This document shows, one piece after another, positions 5,494 through 12,391 of a stretch of DNA of 12,461 nt. Source of the DNA: an uncultured Clostridia bacterium (lineage in GTDB: Bacteria; Bacillota; Clostridia; Oscillospirales; Oscillospiraceae); assembly GCA_946539175.1 (NCBI GenBank), contig CAMNHH010000059.1:1-12461 (forward strand). Reading direction: 5' to 3'. Each line of letters opens with the position of its first letter. Positions within the stretch are counted from its first letter, which is position 1. Under the pieces are notes generated by a model. The model made no database searches. It was not told the origin of the DNA and saw only the letters and a list, made by a program, of their open reading frames with translations. A program made the translations under genes and the position numbers.

Positions 5494-7239
5494 ATGGGTA
5501 TTTCCGAAATTATTTCCCTGCTCAGCGGCATTGCCCTGTTCCTGTTCGGCATGGGGCTCATGGGCGACGGGCTGAAAAAGGTGGCCGGCAGCCGCCTGGA
5601 GCTGGTGCTGTACCGGCTCTCCAACACCCCTCTGAAGGGGGTTCTGCTGGGCACCGGCGTCACCGCCGTGATCCAGTCCTCCTGCGCCACCTCCGTGATG
5701 GTGGTGGGCTTTGTGAACGCCGGGATGATGAAGCTGCGGCAGGCCGTCGGCGTCATTCTGGGCGCCATTCTGGGCACCAGCGTCACGGGCTGGGTCATCA
5801 GCCTGAGCTACATTGAGGGAGGCTCCGGCATCGGCCAGCTTCTCTCCACCGCCAACCTGACAGGCCTGGCGGCGGTCTGCGGCATTCTGCTGCGGATGTT
5901 CTCCAAAAAGCCCGCCCTGCAGCATGTGGGCGATATCCTCATGGGCTTTGCCGTTTTGATGTTCGGCATGAGCACCATGAGCGGGGCCGTCTCCGGCCTG
6001 GGCAAGGAGGAGTGGTTCGTGGGGACCCTTCAGTCCCTGTCCAATCCCCTGCTGGGCATCCTGGTGGGCACCGCCTTTACGGCTCTGCTGCAGTCCGCCT
6101 CCGCCGCAGTCGGCATCGTGCAGGCCCTGTCCGTCACCGGAGCCATGAGCTTTGAGGCGGCCCTGCCCCTGCTGATGGGCGTAGCCATCGGCGCCTCCTT
6201 CCCGGTGCTGCTCTCCGCCCTGGGCGCAAAGGCAGACGGCAAGCGCACGGCCCTGGTCTACCTGGTTTCTGAGGTGGTCAGCGTTCTGATCTGTGCGGCC
6301 CTGTTCTATCTGGGGAACATCATTTTCCACTTCTCCTTTATGGATACCATCATGAATCCCTTCTCCCTGGCTCTGGTCAACAGCATTCTGCGTCTGGTCA
6401 TGGTGCTGCTGCTTCTGCCCTTCACCGACGCCCTGGAGGCGCTGGTCCGGCTGCTGGTGCGGGAGAAGGAGGAGGCCCCGCTTACCCTGCGGCTGGAGGA
6501 ACGCTTCCTGGCCCATCCCTCCCTGGCGGTGGAGCAGAGCCGCCTCACCATCAACGACATGGCCGCCTGCGCCAAGGACTCCCTGGGCGAGGCCGTGGGT
6601 CTGCTGATCGAATACAGCGACGCCGGCTTTGCCAAGACCCAGGAGCTGGAGGCGGACGCGGACCGCTATGAGGATGCCCTGGGCTCCTACCTGGTGAAGC
6701 TCACCGGCCGCGAGATGACCCAGCAGCAGAACGCGGACGTCTCCAAATATCTCCACACCCTGACGGACTTCGAGCGCATCTCCGATCTCGCTCTGAACAT
6801 TGCCCAGAGCGCCAAGGAGATGAAGGAGAAGCAGCTCCACTTCTCCGACGAGGCGGAGCGGGAGCTGTCCGTGGTGTGCCGGGCCGTCCGGGAGGTGGTG
6901 CGGCTCAGCGTTCAGGCCTTTACGGAAAACGATCTGAGCCTGGCCGTCCAGGTGGAGCCCCTGGAGGAGCTGATTGATCAGCTGGTGGACAAGGTCAAGC
7001 GCCACCACATCGAGCGCCTGCAAAAGGGCCAGTGTACCATCCGGCAGGGCTTCGTGCTGAACGATCTGCTGACCTCCCTGGAGCGCATCGGCGATCACTG
7101 CTCCAACGTGGCGGTGGCCATGATCGAGCTGGATGAGGACACCTTTGATACCCACGAGTATATGGAGCGTCTTCGGAACAACCAATCTCCCGAGTTTGAG
7201 CAGGCCCTGGCGGGCTGGCAGGCCCGGTTCTCCCTGTAA
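5494..7239 (+). CDS. Na+/phosphate symporter with C-terminal PhoU-like domain
   Basis: A 581-residue inner-membrane protein that likely imports phosphate with sodium. The first 325 residues hold about eight to nine hydrophobic segments and the two inverted repeats of the NptA/SLC34 family. Their signature loops are GTGVTAVIQSSCATS (QSS at 61-63) and GTAFTALLQSASAAVG (QSAS at 200-203). The second loop has SAS where SSS or SSA is common. From about residue 345 to 565 comes a helical PhoU-like domain with two ERxxD metal-binding motifs, ERISD (427-431) and ERIGD (530-534). This domain layout and length are standard for bacterial Na/Pi cotransporter family proteins (COG1283, YjbB-like). PhoU tails are thought to tune transport to phosphate status. 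The gene stands alone, divergent from the PhoPR-like pair, downstream of Pho-box-like repeats, and ends in a small terminator. Confidence 0.92.
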   Translation: MGISEIISLLSGIALFLFGMGLMGDGLKKVAGSRLELVLYRLSNTPLKGVLLGTGVTAVIQSSCATSVMVVGFVNAGMMKLRQAVGVILGAILGTSVTGWVISLSYIEGGSGIGQLLSTANLTGLAAVCGILLRMFSKKPALQHVGDILMGFAVLMFGMSTMSGAVSGLGKEEWFVGTLQSLSNPLLGILVGTAFTALLQSASAAVGIVQALSVTGAMSFEAALPLLMGVAIGASFPVLLSALGAKADGKRTALVYLVSEVVSVLICAALFYLGNIIFHFSFMDTIMNPFSLALVNSILRLVMVLLLLPFTDALEALVRLLVREKEEAPLTLRLEERFLAHPSLAVEQSRLTINDMAACAKDSLGEAVGLLIEYSDAGFAKTQELEADADRYEDALGSYLVKLTGREMTQQQNADVSKYLHTLTDFERISDLALNIAQSAKEMKEKQLHFSDEAERELSVVCRAVREVVRLSVQAFTENDLSLAVQVEPLEELIDQLVDKVKRHHIERLQKGQCTIRQGFVLNDLLTSLERIGDHCSNVAVAMIELDEDTFDTHEYMERLRNNQSPEFEQALAGWQARFSL

Positions 7240-7242
7240 CAC

Positions 7243-7261
7243 GAGCGATTTTCGCTCTTTT
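7243..7261 (+). terminator. Intrinsic terminator of the Na/Pi symporter gene
   Basis: GAGCGA (7243-7248) pairs with TCGCTC (7252-7257) around a 3-base loop and is followed by TTTT (7258-7261). It starts 4 bases after the TAA at 7237-7239. The stem is only 6 bp, so termination may be partial. Confidence 0.65.
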
Positions 7262-7489
7262 GCCCCTGCCGGCCTTCCCTGCAGGGCAGTCCAATCGCAT
7301 ACCCGCAGAGACTCGCGCCGGTCGGATCGATGAAAGGATCCGGCTTGCGCGGGTCTCTGCCCTGTTCCGGCCATGTTTCCGGCGGCGGGTCGGAGGATCT
7401 GAGCTTTCCGCCAACACGCGTATAAAAAAACAGCGGGAGACGCTCTGGCGCTTTTCCGCATTTTCTTTGGGCTTCGGTCATTTTCCGTA
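7262..7489. other. Non-coding stretch between the symporter gene and the chimeric gene
   Basis: No plausible gene: the frames here show no family resemblance and no ribosome sites. It holds the long hairpin listed separately (7305-7360). It also has a run of seven A at about 7423-7429 which, read on the - strand, is a T run after a weak 4-bp stem (AGCG/CGCT). No - strand gene needs a terminator there, so I give that no weight. Confidence 0.5.
7305..7360 (+). ncRNA. Long imperfect hairpin, possible structured RNA
   Basis: Bases 7305-7328 pair with 7337-7360 around a short loop. Of 24 positions, 20 are Watson-Crick pairs. Three are G.U pairs if read as + strand RNA (7313/7352, 7320/7345, 7322/7343), and one is a C/U mismatch (7319/7346). 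On the other strand those three would be A/C mismatches, so if the hairpin acts as RNA it is + strand RNA. No U run follows, so it is not a standard terminator. It may be a 3' end structure of read-through symporter mRNA, a small RNA, or a repeat element. Confidence 0.45.
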
Positions 7490-7518
7490 TGGAAATATTC
7501 CTCCGCGTGTTCTATAAT
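7490..7518 (+). promoter_or_regulatory. Promoter of the chimeric gene
   Basis: A perfect TATAAT (7513-7518) lies 17 bases after TGGAAA (7490-7495; four of six to the -35 consensus). Transcription would start near 7525. The surrounding DNA is distinctly AT-richer than its flanks, as usual for a promoter. The ribosome site GGGAGGGAGG (about 7549-7558) and the ATG at 7565 follow. Confidence 0.65.
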
Positions 7519-7522
7519 TATA

Positions 7523-7535
7523 CTGTATTATACAG
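7523..7535. promoter_or_regulatory. Palindrome at the transcription start, possible operator
   Basis: CTGTA TTA TACAG is a perfect 5-bp inverted repeat with a 3-base centre, placed right at the expected start of transcription. This is a typical spot for a repressor. The shape resembles operators of small GntR or similar dimeric repressors, but no regulator is encoded nearby and the family cannot be named. Confidence 0.4.
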
Positions 7536-7564
7536 GAAAACGCAGTTGGGAGGGAGGCAGTCCC

Positions 7565-8281
7565 ATGAACGCCATGGTACTGAACCAGTCAGTAGCCATT
7601 GCCACCGTAGTTTTGAGTGTGCTGAGCATCCTGCTGCTCTGCGTCGGCGCCCGGGTGGACCAGCAGACCAAGCGGTCCTTCATATTCTTCTATACCTTGC
7701 TGATCCTCTTTGCCCTGCCCACTCTGACCCTGCAGCCCATTGTGGAGAACGCCGTCTCCCACGGCATCCGGGAGTCGGCCACCGGCGTGGGCACCGTTAC
7801 CATCCAGACCCTGGAGCTGCCGGACCGCTACGAGGGCTTCCTCCCGGATGAGCTGCGGCTGGACAAGCCCTGCCGCCAGCGCTTTGCGGACTGCGTCATC
7901 GCCGGCAGCGTGGATTTCATCTTCGGCTGCGGGGAGGCGCTGTTCGAGCACTGCGAGCTGGTCTCCGTCCGGGACGTCCGGCAGGTGGGCTACGTGGCGG
8001 CCCCCTCCCATGCTCCGGAGCAAAGCGAGGGCTTCCTCTTCCGCCGCTGCCGCTTCACCGCGGAGGCGGGCGTGGCCCCCGCCACCATCTGGCTGGCCCG
8101 TCCCTGGCGGGACTACGGCCTGTCCGTCTTCGAGGACTGCGTCTACGGCCCCCACATCCATCCCCTGGGCTTTGACAAGTGGAACGACACCCACCGGGAT
8201 CGGACCGCCCGCTTCTTCGAGCGTCCCCCCGTCCCCGGCAGGCAAAGCTGGATCAACCGCCCCGTCGCCCCCACTCCCTGA
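7565..8281 (+). CDS. Chimeric ORF: GHKL sensor-kinase pieces fused to the C-terminal part of a pectinesterase
   Basis: The 238-residue frame joins pieces of two unrelated families. Residues 1-51 (two hydrophobic helices, MNAMVLNQSV... to LILFALP) look like the start of a GHKL-type sensor kinase. Residues 52-83 (TLTLQPIVENAVSHGI, then GTVTIQT) are the N box of the ATPase domain of such a kinase, so about 300 intervening residues are missing. Residues 89-230 (GFLPDELRLDKPCRQ, GSVDFIFG, WLARPWRDYG, HPLGFDKWNDT) are the C-terminal half of a CE8 pectinesterase. They include the nucleophile Asp117 in DFIFG and Arg179 in RPW. The QDT segment with the acid/base Asp, and the N-terminal half of the beta-helix, are gone. 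Pectinesterase and kinase activity are both unlikely. Yet the frame is open through both joints and has a good promoter and ribosome site (GGGAGG). Its stop is 9 bases from the end of the converging GH2 gene. Confidence 0.8.
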   Translation: MNAMVLNQSVAIATVVLSVLSILLLCVGARVDQQTKRSFIFFYTLLILFALPTLTLQPIVENAVSHGIRESATGVGTVTIQTLELPDRYEGFLPDELRLDKPCRQRFADCVIAGSVDFIFGCGEALFEHCELVSVRDVRQVGYVAAPSHAPEQSEGFLFRRCRFTAEAGVAPATIWLARPWRDYGLSVFEDCVYGPHIHPLGFDKWNDTHRDRTARFFERPPVPGRQSWINRPVAPTP

Positions 8282-8290
8282 GGGCGGCTC

Positions 8291-10018
8291 TCATACGGAT
8301 GGATTGTTTCCCGCTCCTTCCAGCTTTCTCCTCCTGTCATAGCACAGCAGCCCGTTGGTCTCATCCTCCACGTCGCTGAGCTGGGTATACACGGCGGCGC
8401 AGAGGCCCTTTTCCACGTTGGGCAGGATCTGCTCCGCCCAGAGCCTCTCCAGGGCCGCCGCCCAGGCCTCCCGGCTCCGGAAGACCTTGTAGCCGTAGGT
8501 TTTGGACAGATTGAAGCTGTGGGCCGGGTCCTTCCACACGTAGCCGCCGAACTCGGAGAGCACCACCGGCCTGCCCCGGGGCTTCGGCATCCGGAAGGGG
8601 CGGAAATAGACGTGTCGGCTGTCCACGTCGCTTCTCCCTACCCGGAACCAGCCGGAGGCACTGTCCACGATCCGGTCGGGGTCCAGGGCCTTCAGGCTTT
8701 CCCAGGCCCGGTCCGTATACTGCTGCCCCCAGCCCTCGTTGTAGATGGTCCAGCAGACCACCGAGGGGTGGCTGCGGAGCAGCCGGACAGCGGCCTCCAT
8801 GTGCTGCCGGAAGCGTTCCCAGCGGCTCCGGCTCCGAAGGCGGAACAGCTGGGGCAGCCGCCGGAGCCCCAGCGTGGGCAGAACCGTGTCCCGCAGGAAG
8901 GAATAGGGGCCGCAGTTGATCATGTCCTGGAACACCGTCATGCCCAGCCGGTCGCAGGCGTAGTAGAACAGCTCCGGCTCGATCTTGACGTGCTTGCGGA
9001 GCATGTTGAAGCCCAGCTCCCTGGCCGCCAGAATGTCGTCTTCATAGCAGGCCGGGTCCGGGGGCGTCCAAAGGCCCTCGGGCCAGTAGCCCTGGTCCAG
9101 CAGGCCCCGGAAGAAGCAGGGCTTCCCGTTCAGCAGCAGCCGGGGGATCCCCTCCACCGCGCCGACGCCCACCGTCCGCAGGGCGAAATAGCTCTCCACC
9201 CGGTCCTCGCCCCAGAGCACCGTGAATTCATATAAATACGGATCCTCCGGGCTCCAGAGCCTGGGGACGTCCGGCTTCAGGACCGCTTTGCCCCTGGCAA
9301 GCGGCCATTTTTTGCCCGCAAAGAGGATGCAGCCCTCCCCGCTTTGGAGGGCCCGGGCCGCCCCGCTCCCGGCGAGAAGGACCTCTACCCGCACCTCCTC
9401 CAGGCTGGGCGTACAGCGAACGTCGGCAATATAGGTCTCCGGCACCCATTCCAGCCACAGCGTCTGCCAGATGCCGGAAACCGGGGTATACCACATGCCG
9501 CCCCGCTTTTTCCGCTGCTTGCCCCAGGGCAGACCTGTGCCGCCGAAGTCCCAGAGCTCCAGCTCCAGGCAGTTCTCCCCCAGGCGGGGCGCCGGCAGCT
9601 CCACCGTCAGCGGGCCCTCCAGCAGGGTGCTGTGGCCCGGGTGAAAGATGGCGCCGTTGAAGGAAAGGGGGCCGAATTCCTGGTCCGCCCCGCCGCAGTG
9701 GAGCAGCAGCCGCTTCCCGGCGGGGAGCTTGTCCAGCGTGAAGCGTCTGCGGTAGTGGAGGAAGGGGGTTTTTCTGTGTTGGAAATCCCGCAGCCCGGAG
9801 AGGGCGCTCTCCGGCGGGAAGGGCACCCGGATCCTTTGGTCATAGGCCGGGACCGCCGGACGGCCGTCGTCGGCGGAGAAGTCCCATTCCCCGTTGAGAT
9901 TGATCCACTCCCCCCGTTTCATCCTGGGGCGGGGATAGGCCTGCCAGGGCTGCCGCCCGGGCTCCCCCGCCAGCGCCGCGCCCCGCTCCGTATAGAGCTG
10001 TACCAGTTCCGGCTTCAT
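8291..10018 (-). CDS. Glycoside hydrolase family 2 protein
   Basis: A 575-residue glycosidase of the GH2 clan (beta-galactosidase, beta-glucuronidase, beta-mannosidase and relatives). No signal peptide is seen, so it probably acts in the cytoplasm on imported oligosaccharides. A jelly-roll sugar-binding domain (about 35-195: LNGEWDFS, HYRRRF, GGMWYTPVSGIWQTLWLE) and an immunoglobulin-like domain (about 196-285) precede the TIM barrel (about 286-565). The barrel carries RGLLDQGYWPEGLWTPPD, LGFNMLRKHVK, the acid/base Glu428 in TIYNEGWGQ and the nucleophile Glu489 in VLSEFGG. Both catalytic residues are present. Substrate cannot be set from sequence. Relatives seem to continue for about 15-20 residues after NGLLCYDRR, whereas here the end is a short unfamiliar tail, so slight 3' loss is possible. 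The ATG at 10018 has GGAGGG upstream. It is the last gene of a - strand operon, 39 bases after the esterase gene. Confidence 0.9.
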   Translation of the reverse strand: MKPELVQLYTERGAALAGEPGRQPWQAYPRPRMKRGEWINLNGEWDFSADDGRPAVPAYDQRIRVPFPPESALSGLRDFQHRKTPFLHYRRRFTLDKLPAGKRLLLHCGGADQEFGPLSFNGAIFHPGHSTLLEGPLTVELPAPRLGENCLELELWDFGGTGLPWGKQRKKRGGMWYTPVSGIWQTLWLEWVPETYIADVRCTPSLEEVRVEVLLAGSGAARALQSGEGCILFAGKKWPLARGKAVLKPDVPRLWSPEDPYLYEFTVLWGEDRVESYFALRTVGVGAVEGIPRLLLNGKPCFFRGLLDQGYWPEGLWTPPDPACYEDDILAARELGFNMLRKHVKIEPELFYYACDRLGMTVFQDMINCGPYSFLRDTVLPTLGLRRLPQLFRLRSRSRWERFRQHMEAAVRLLRSHPSVVCWTIYNEGWGQQYTDRAWESLKALDPDRIVDSASGWFRVGRSDVDSRHVYFRPFRMPKPRGRPVVLSEFGGYVWKDPAHSFNLSKTYGYKVFRSREAWAAALERLWAEQILPNVEKGLCAAVYTQLSDVEDETNGLLCYDRRRKLEGAGNNPSV

Positions 10019-10057
10019 CCTTCCGCCCTCCTGTTTTCTCTGTCCTTCATTTTTTGT

Positions 10058-10684
10058 TCAGTCTTCCCGCAGCAGCCAGGCGAAGGCCTTTGCGGTGCGC
10101 AGCTCCGGGTCCCGGAAGTGATTGCCCGGGTTCCACTCCAGAACGCAGTCCGTTCCCCCGGCCGACAGCCAGGCGGAAAGCTCCCGGATCCGGTCTCCGA
10201 CAGTTGCCATGACGGGGTTCCGGGTTTTCTCCTCCCGGTCCCCCAGGCTCAGATAGACCCGTCCGCACCGCAGGCCCCGGGCCCTGGCAAAGTCCGTAAA
10301 GCCCGGGAACCAGACCGAGGGAGACGCGGCGGCCACCCCCGCGAAGGCGTCCGTCCGGCAGGCCGCCCAGAGGGCGAACAGGCCGGCCAGCGAGTAGCCC
10401 CCCAGGAAGCGGCGATTGCCCTGCTCCGCGCAGAGGGGCAGGAGCTCGGCCAGCGTGTCCTCCGCGCCGCCGCCGAAGGCCTCCTTCCCGAAGACAGCCG
10501 GTGCCTCCCAGGGGGACAGCTCCCGGTTCCAGTCCTCGATCTTCACGGCCATCAGGCGAAAATCCGGCCCGGCAAGGGCCTCGATGGCCGCCGCCTCCCT
10601 CCCGATCCCCTCCAGCTCGCGCCCGTCCACCGGCTGGATCAGAACGCGGCGTGACGCCGGGTTTCCGTATTCGCGGATCATCAT
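10058..10684 (-). CDS. Alpha/beta-hydrolase esterase
   Basis: A 208-residue serine esterase of the putative-esterase (EstD/IroE-like) kind. The nucleophile elbow GGYSLAG gives Ser98. Asp149 in YLSLGDRE and His189 in NPGNHF complete a plausible catalytic triad in the right order. The N-terminal strand VLIQPVDG and the helix before the elbow (DTLAELLPLCAEQG) fit the fold, although the chain is shorter than the usual 250-280 residues and seems to lack a lid. No signal peptide. I prefer the ATG at 10684, with GGGGAG about 11 bases upstream. A GTG at 10747 would add 21 residues of low-complexity sequence and overlap the previous gene. Lying directly before a GH2 gene, it may remove acyl groups from the same oligosaccharide, which is an inference. 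Confidence 0.8.
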   Translation of the reverse strand: MMIREYGNPASRRVLIQPVDGRELEGIGREAAAIEALAGPDFRLMAVKIEDWNRELSPWEAPAVFGKEAFGGGAEDTLAELLPLCAEQGNRRFLGGYSLAGLFALWAACRTDAFAGVAAASPSVWFPGFTDFARARGLRCGRVYLSLGDREEKTRNPVMATVGDRIRELSAWLSAGGTDCVLEWNPGNHFRDPELRTAKAFAWLLRED

Positions 10685-10733
10685 AGGCTTCCCGCTCCCC
10701 TTTCCCTGCTTCCCCGCTCCGTTTTGGATTGCT

Positions 10734-11609
10734 TCATTGCTTCTCACAGCTCCCGCAGCGGCTGCAGCCGTTGCAGGTCTGCTGCATCCCGCAGCTCTGG
10801 CAGCGGGGACCGAACCAGGGCTTGTAGAGCCGTTCGGCCGGGATCGGATTGCCCCATTCGTCCGTCAGCCTGAAGGTCATGGGCTTGCCCAGAAAGCTCA
10901 GCCCGGACTTCCGGGCCTGCCGGGTCTGGACGCTGCCCTCCAGACGGTAGCTTTTTCCGTCCTTGACAAAGCATCTGCCGGTGCCGCAGAAGGTGAAGGT
11001 CACGTTGGCGGCAAAGCATTCGTCCCGCAGGGCCTTGACCCACTCGTAATGGCAGGGCCTGGCGCCGCCGTAGTTTTCCCCGTCGCAGAGCACCTGCTCG
11101 ATCTGCCCCGTGGGCAGATAGTCCCGGATGCTCACCGGCCCGATGCAGGGCGCGCACATGATGCCCTTGTGCTTGAAGGGCAGGGACAGCAGGAGCGGGA
11201 TGCGCTCATCCGCCCGGCGCTGGTTTTCGCAGCTGACGTTGAGCATCACGTTTTCCCAGCCCTTCCCCCAGTTCAGGGGCAGATGGGCCGCCGCCCGCTC
11301 CGGCCGCTTGGTCAGCAAAAAGAATTTCACGTCCGGTCTCTGGTGGATGATCTCCCAGGCCTCGTCCCGCCAGGGGTCCGCCTCCTCCAGAAAGAAGTCG
11401 CTGGTCATACAGACCCGGAGCATCTCCCCGCTTTTGACCTTGTACTGCCCGCTGCGGTCCCGGCTCAGAGGATAGCGGAAGCCGGACTTGGTCCGGTAGA
11501 TCTCCGCCCCGTTCCCGCCCCGCCGGGCATCCAGGAAATACATATAGCAATTCTGACAGCCCTCGCTGCACTTCCTGCAGCCGTGCCAGGGGTTCCAGAT
11601 GTCGTGCAT
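10734..11609 (-). CDS. DUF5131 (phage Gp37/Gp68-like) protein
   Basis: A 291-residue protein of the DUF5131 family (PF07505), named after phage Gp37/Gp68. It starts MHDIWNPWHGCRKCSEGCQN and carries Cys11, Cys14, Cys18 and Cys21 followed by YMY, the family's hallmark N-terminal cysteine cluster, which resembles an iron-sulfur site of radical SAM-like proteins. Further family landmarks are RVCMTSDFFLEEADPWRDEA, FFLLTKRPER and NVMLNVSCENQ. The C-terminus (269-291) has six cysteines (270, 273, 279, 282, 285, 288) that look like a second metal site. The ATG at 11609 follows GGGGAG by 8 bases; the frame is open for 28 more codons upstream but that part is low complexity. The biochemical function of the family is not established to my knowledge. 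It is the first gene of the operon with the esterase and GH2, and no phage genes are near. Confidence 0.88.
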   Translation of the reverse strand: MHDIWNPWHGCRKCSEGCQNCYMYFLDARRGGNGAEIYRTKSGFRYPLSRDRSGQYKVKSGEMLRVCMTSDFFLEEADPWRDEAWEIIHQRPDVKFFLLTKRPERAAAHLPLNWGKGWENVMLNVSCENQRRADERIPLLLSLPFKHKGIMCAPCIGPVSIRDYLPTGQIEQVLCDGENYGGARPCHYEWVKALRDECFAANVTFTFCGTGRCFVKDGKSYRLEGSVQTRQARKSGLSFLGKPMTFRLTDEWGNPIPAERLYKPWFGPRCQSCGMQQTCNGCSRCGSCEKQ

Positions 11610-11757
11610 GTCGCGTTCTCCCCATCGCCATCCGGGCAGTCGCCCGATTCCGAAATTCCCTTCCCGCCGCCGTCCCGCCTCCCCCTCCGGCAATCAGCGC
11701 GAAGCCGACGCGGAAGCCAAAGGTCAGGCGACGATACCGGGAAGTCTGCTGCCTTTG

Positions 11758-11786
11758 ATTATACCGGATTCCGCCCGAAAGCGCAA
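11758..11786 (-). promoter_or_regulatory. Promoter of the DUF5131-esterase-GH2 operon
   Basis: On the - strand TTGCGC (11786-11781) and a perfect TATAAT (11763-11758) are 17 bases apart. Transcription would start near 11751, leaving a leader of about 140 bases. Confidence 0.6.
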
Positions 11787-11824
11787 CAAAAGATTTGCCC
11801 CAAGGCGTTTTGTCCCGGTCCCTA

Positions 11825-11854
11825 TGGACAAACGCGGCCTTCCGCAGTATGATA
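11825..11854 (+). promoter_or_regulatory. Promoter of the DUF5655 gene
   Basis: TGGACA (11825-11830) and TATGAT (11849-11854) each match the consensus at five of six positions, with an 18-base spacer. Transcription would start near 11861, about 110 bases before the ATG. Confidence 0.55.
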
Positions 11855-11972
11855 TCAGTCAGAAAGCCGCGCCCGTACCGGCGCCCGCCCCTGCGCAAGG
11901 CGGGGAAAGCCCATGCGCCATGATCCGGATCCGCGTCAGGGCGCGGGCGAGGCAGAAACGGAGCGAGAGACT

Positions 11973-12347
11973 ATGACGATGGACGAACTGTTTTTCTTTG
12001 ACGGAAAGCCGGAGGAGCTGGCGCTGTACGAGGCGCTGTCGGAGCGGATCGCGGCGCTGGGGGCGTATTCAGCCCTCGTCCGCAGGACGCAGATCTCCCT
12101 GAAAAACCGGCGGGTCTTCGCCTGCGTGTCGCTTCTTCGGGTCTTGCCGAAGCGGCTGCTGCCGCCCCACGATCTCGTGTTAAGCCTGGGGCTGCCGTAC
12201 CCGCTGGATTCCCCCCGGATCGCCGTGAAAGCCGAGGCGCGGCCCGGGCGCTGGACCCATCATATCGTACTGAGCAGCCCGTCGGCCCTGGACGCCGAGC
12301 TGCTGGACTGGATCGGGCAGGCGTACGAATTTGGAAACGGGCTCTGA
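11973..12347 (+). CDS. DUF5655 domain protein
   Basis: A small 124-residue soluble protein matching the DUF5655 family (PF18899), of unknown function. Recognisable stretches are RRTQISLKNRRVFACVSLL, LVLSLGLPYPLDSPRIAVKA, then GRWTHHIVLSSPSALDAELL and DWIGQAYEF. The family often has T-Q-I-S-F-x-N-x-R-x-F and R-W-T-H-H at these places. The length equals the usual single domain, so it seems complete. The ATG at 11973 follows GGAGCGAG and is preferred. An ATG two codons later and one 20 codons earlier are alternatives; the earlier one adds a charged, low-complexity leader. It is divergent from the DUF5131 operon and followed by a nested inverted repeat. Confidence 0.82.
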   Translation: MTMDELFFFDGKPEELALYEALSERIAALGAYSALVRRTQISLKNRRVFACVSLLRVLPKRLLPPHDLVLSLGLPYPLDSPRIAVKAEARPGRWTHHIVLSSPSALDAELLDWIGQAYEFGNGL

Positions 12348-12350
12348 CGA

Positions 12351-12391
12351 AGCTGACCGTCCCCAGGGGGAAGCCCTGAGAACGGTCAGCT
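12351..12391 (+). terminator. Nested inverted repeat after the DUF5655 gene
   Basis: AGCTGACCGT (12351-12360) and ACGGTCAGCT (12382-12391) form a perfect 10-bp outer stem. Inside it CAGGG (12364-12368) pairs with CCCTG (12374-12378), leaving symmetrical 3-base bulges and a 5-base loop. It begins 3 bases after the stop. There is no U run directly behind it, so it may be a mRNA 3' end structure rather than a classic terminator. Confidence 0.55.

Larger units (their letters stand above)
11610..11972. other. Divergent intergenic region between DUF5131 and DUF5655 genes
   Basis: A 363-base region with no credible gene; the open frames here are proline/arginine-rich and lack ribosome sites. It contains one promoter for each direction, listed separately, about 60 bases apart, giving leaders of about 140 bases (- strand) and 110 bases (+ strand). 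The 5' half near the DUF5131 start is a C-rich run on the + strand. Confidence 0.55.

Noticed and set aside
7405..7445. A - strand terminator with seven T
   Set aside because: The stem is only 4 bp and no - strand gene lies upstream of it.
5446..7461. A 671-residue open frame on the - strand across the Na/Pi symporter
   Set aside because: It is antisense to a clear membrane protein gene, is rich in Gln/His/Gly/Leu as expected from reversed GC-rich codons, and matches no family.
7523..7535. LexA-type SOS box
   Set aside because: It resembles the edges of the E. coli box, but the spacing is 3 bases too short and Firmicute LexA uses GAAC-N4-GTTC.
10734..11609. Prophage remnant or anti-phage system around the DUF5131 gene
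   Set aside because: No other phage or defence-type gene is nearby; the neighbours are an esterase, a GH2 enzyme and a DUF5655 protein.
9344..11852. Long + strand open frames over the GH2, esterase and DUF5131 genes
   Set aside because: Antisense shadows without motifs or ribosome sites; the - strand genes have catalytic residues and good starts.
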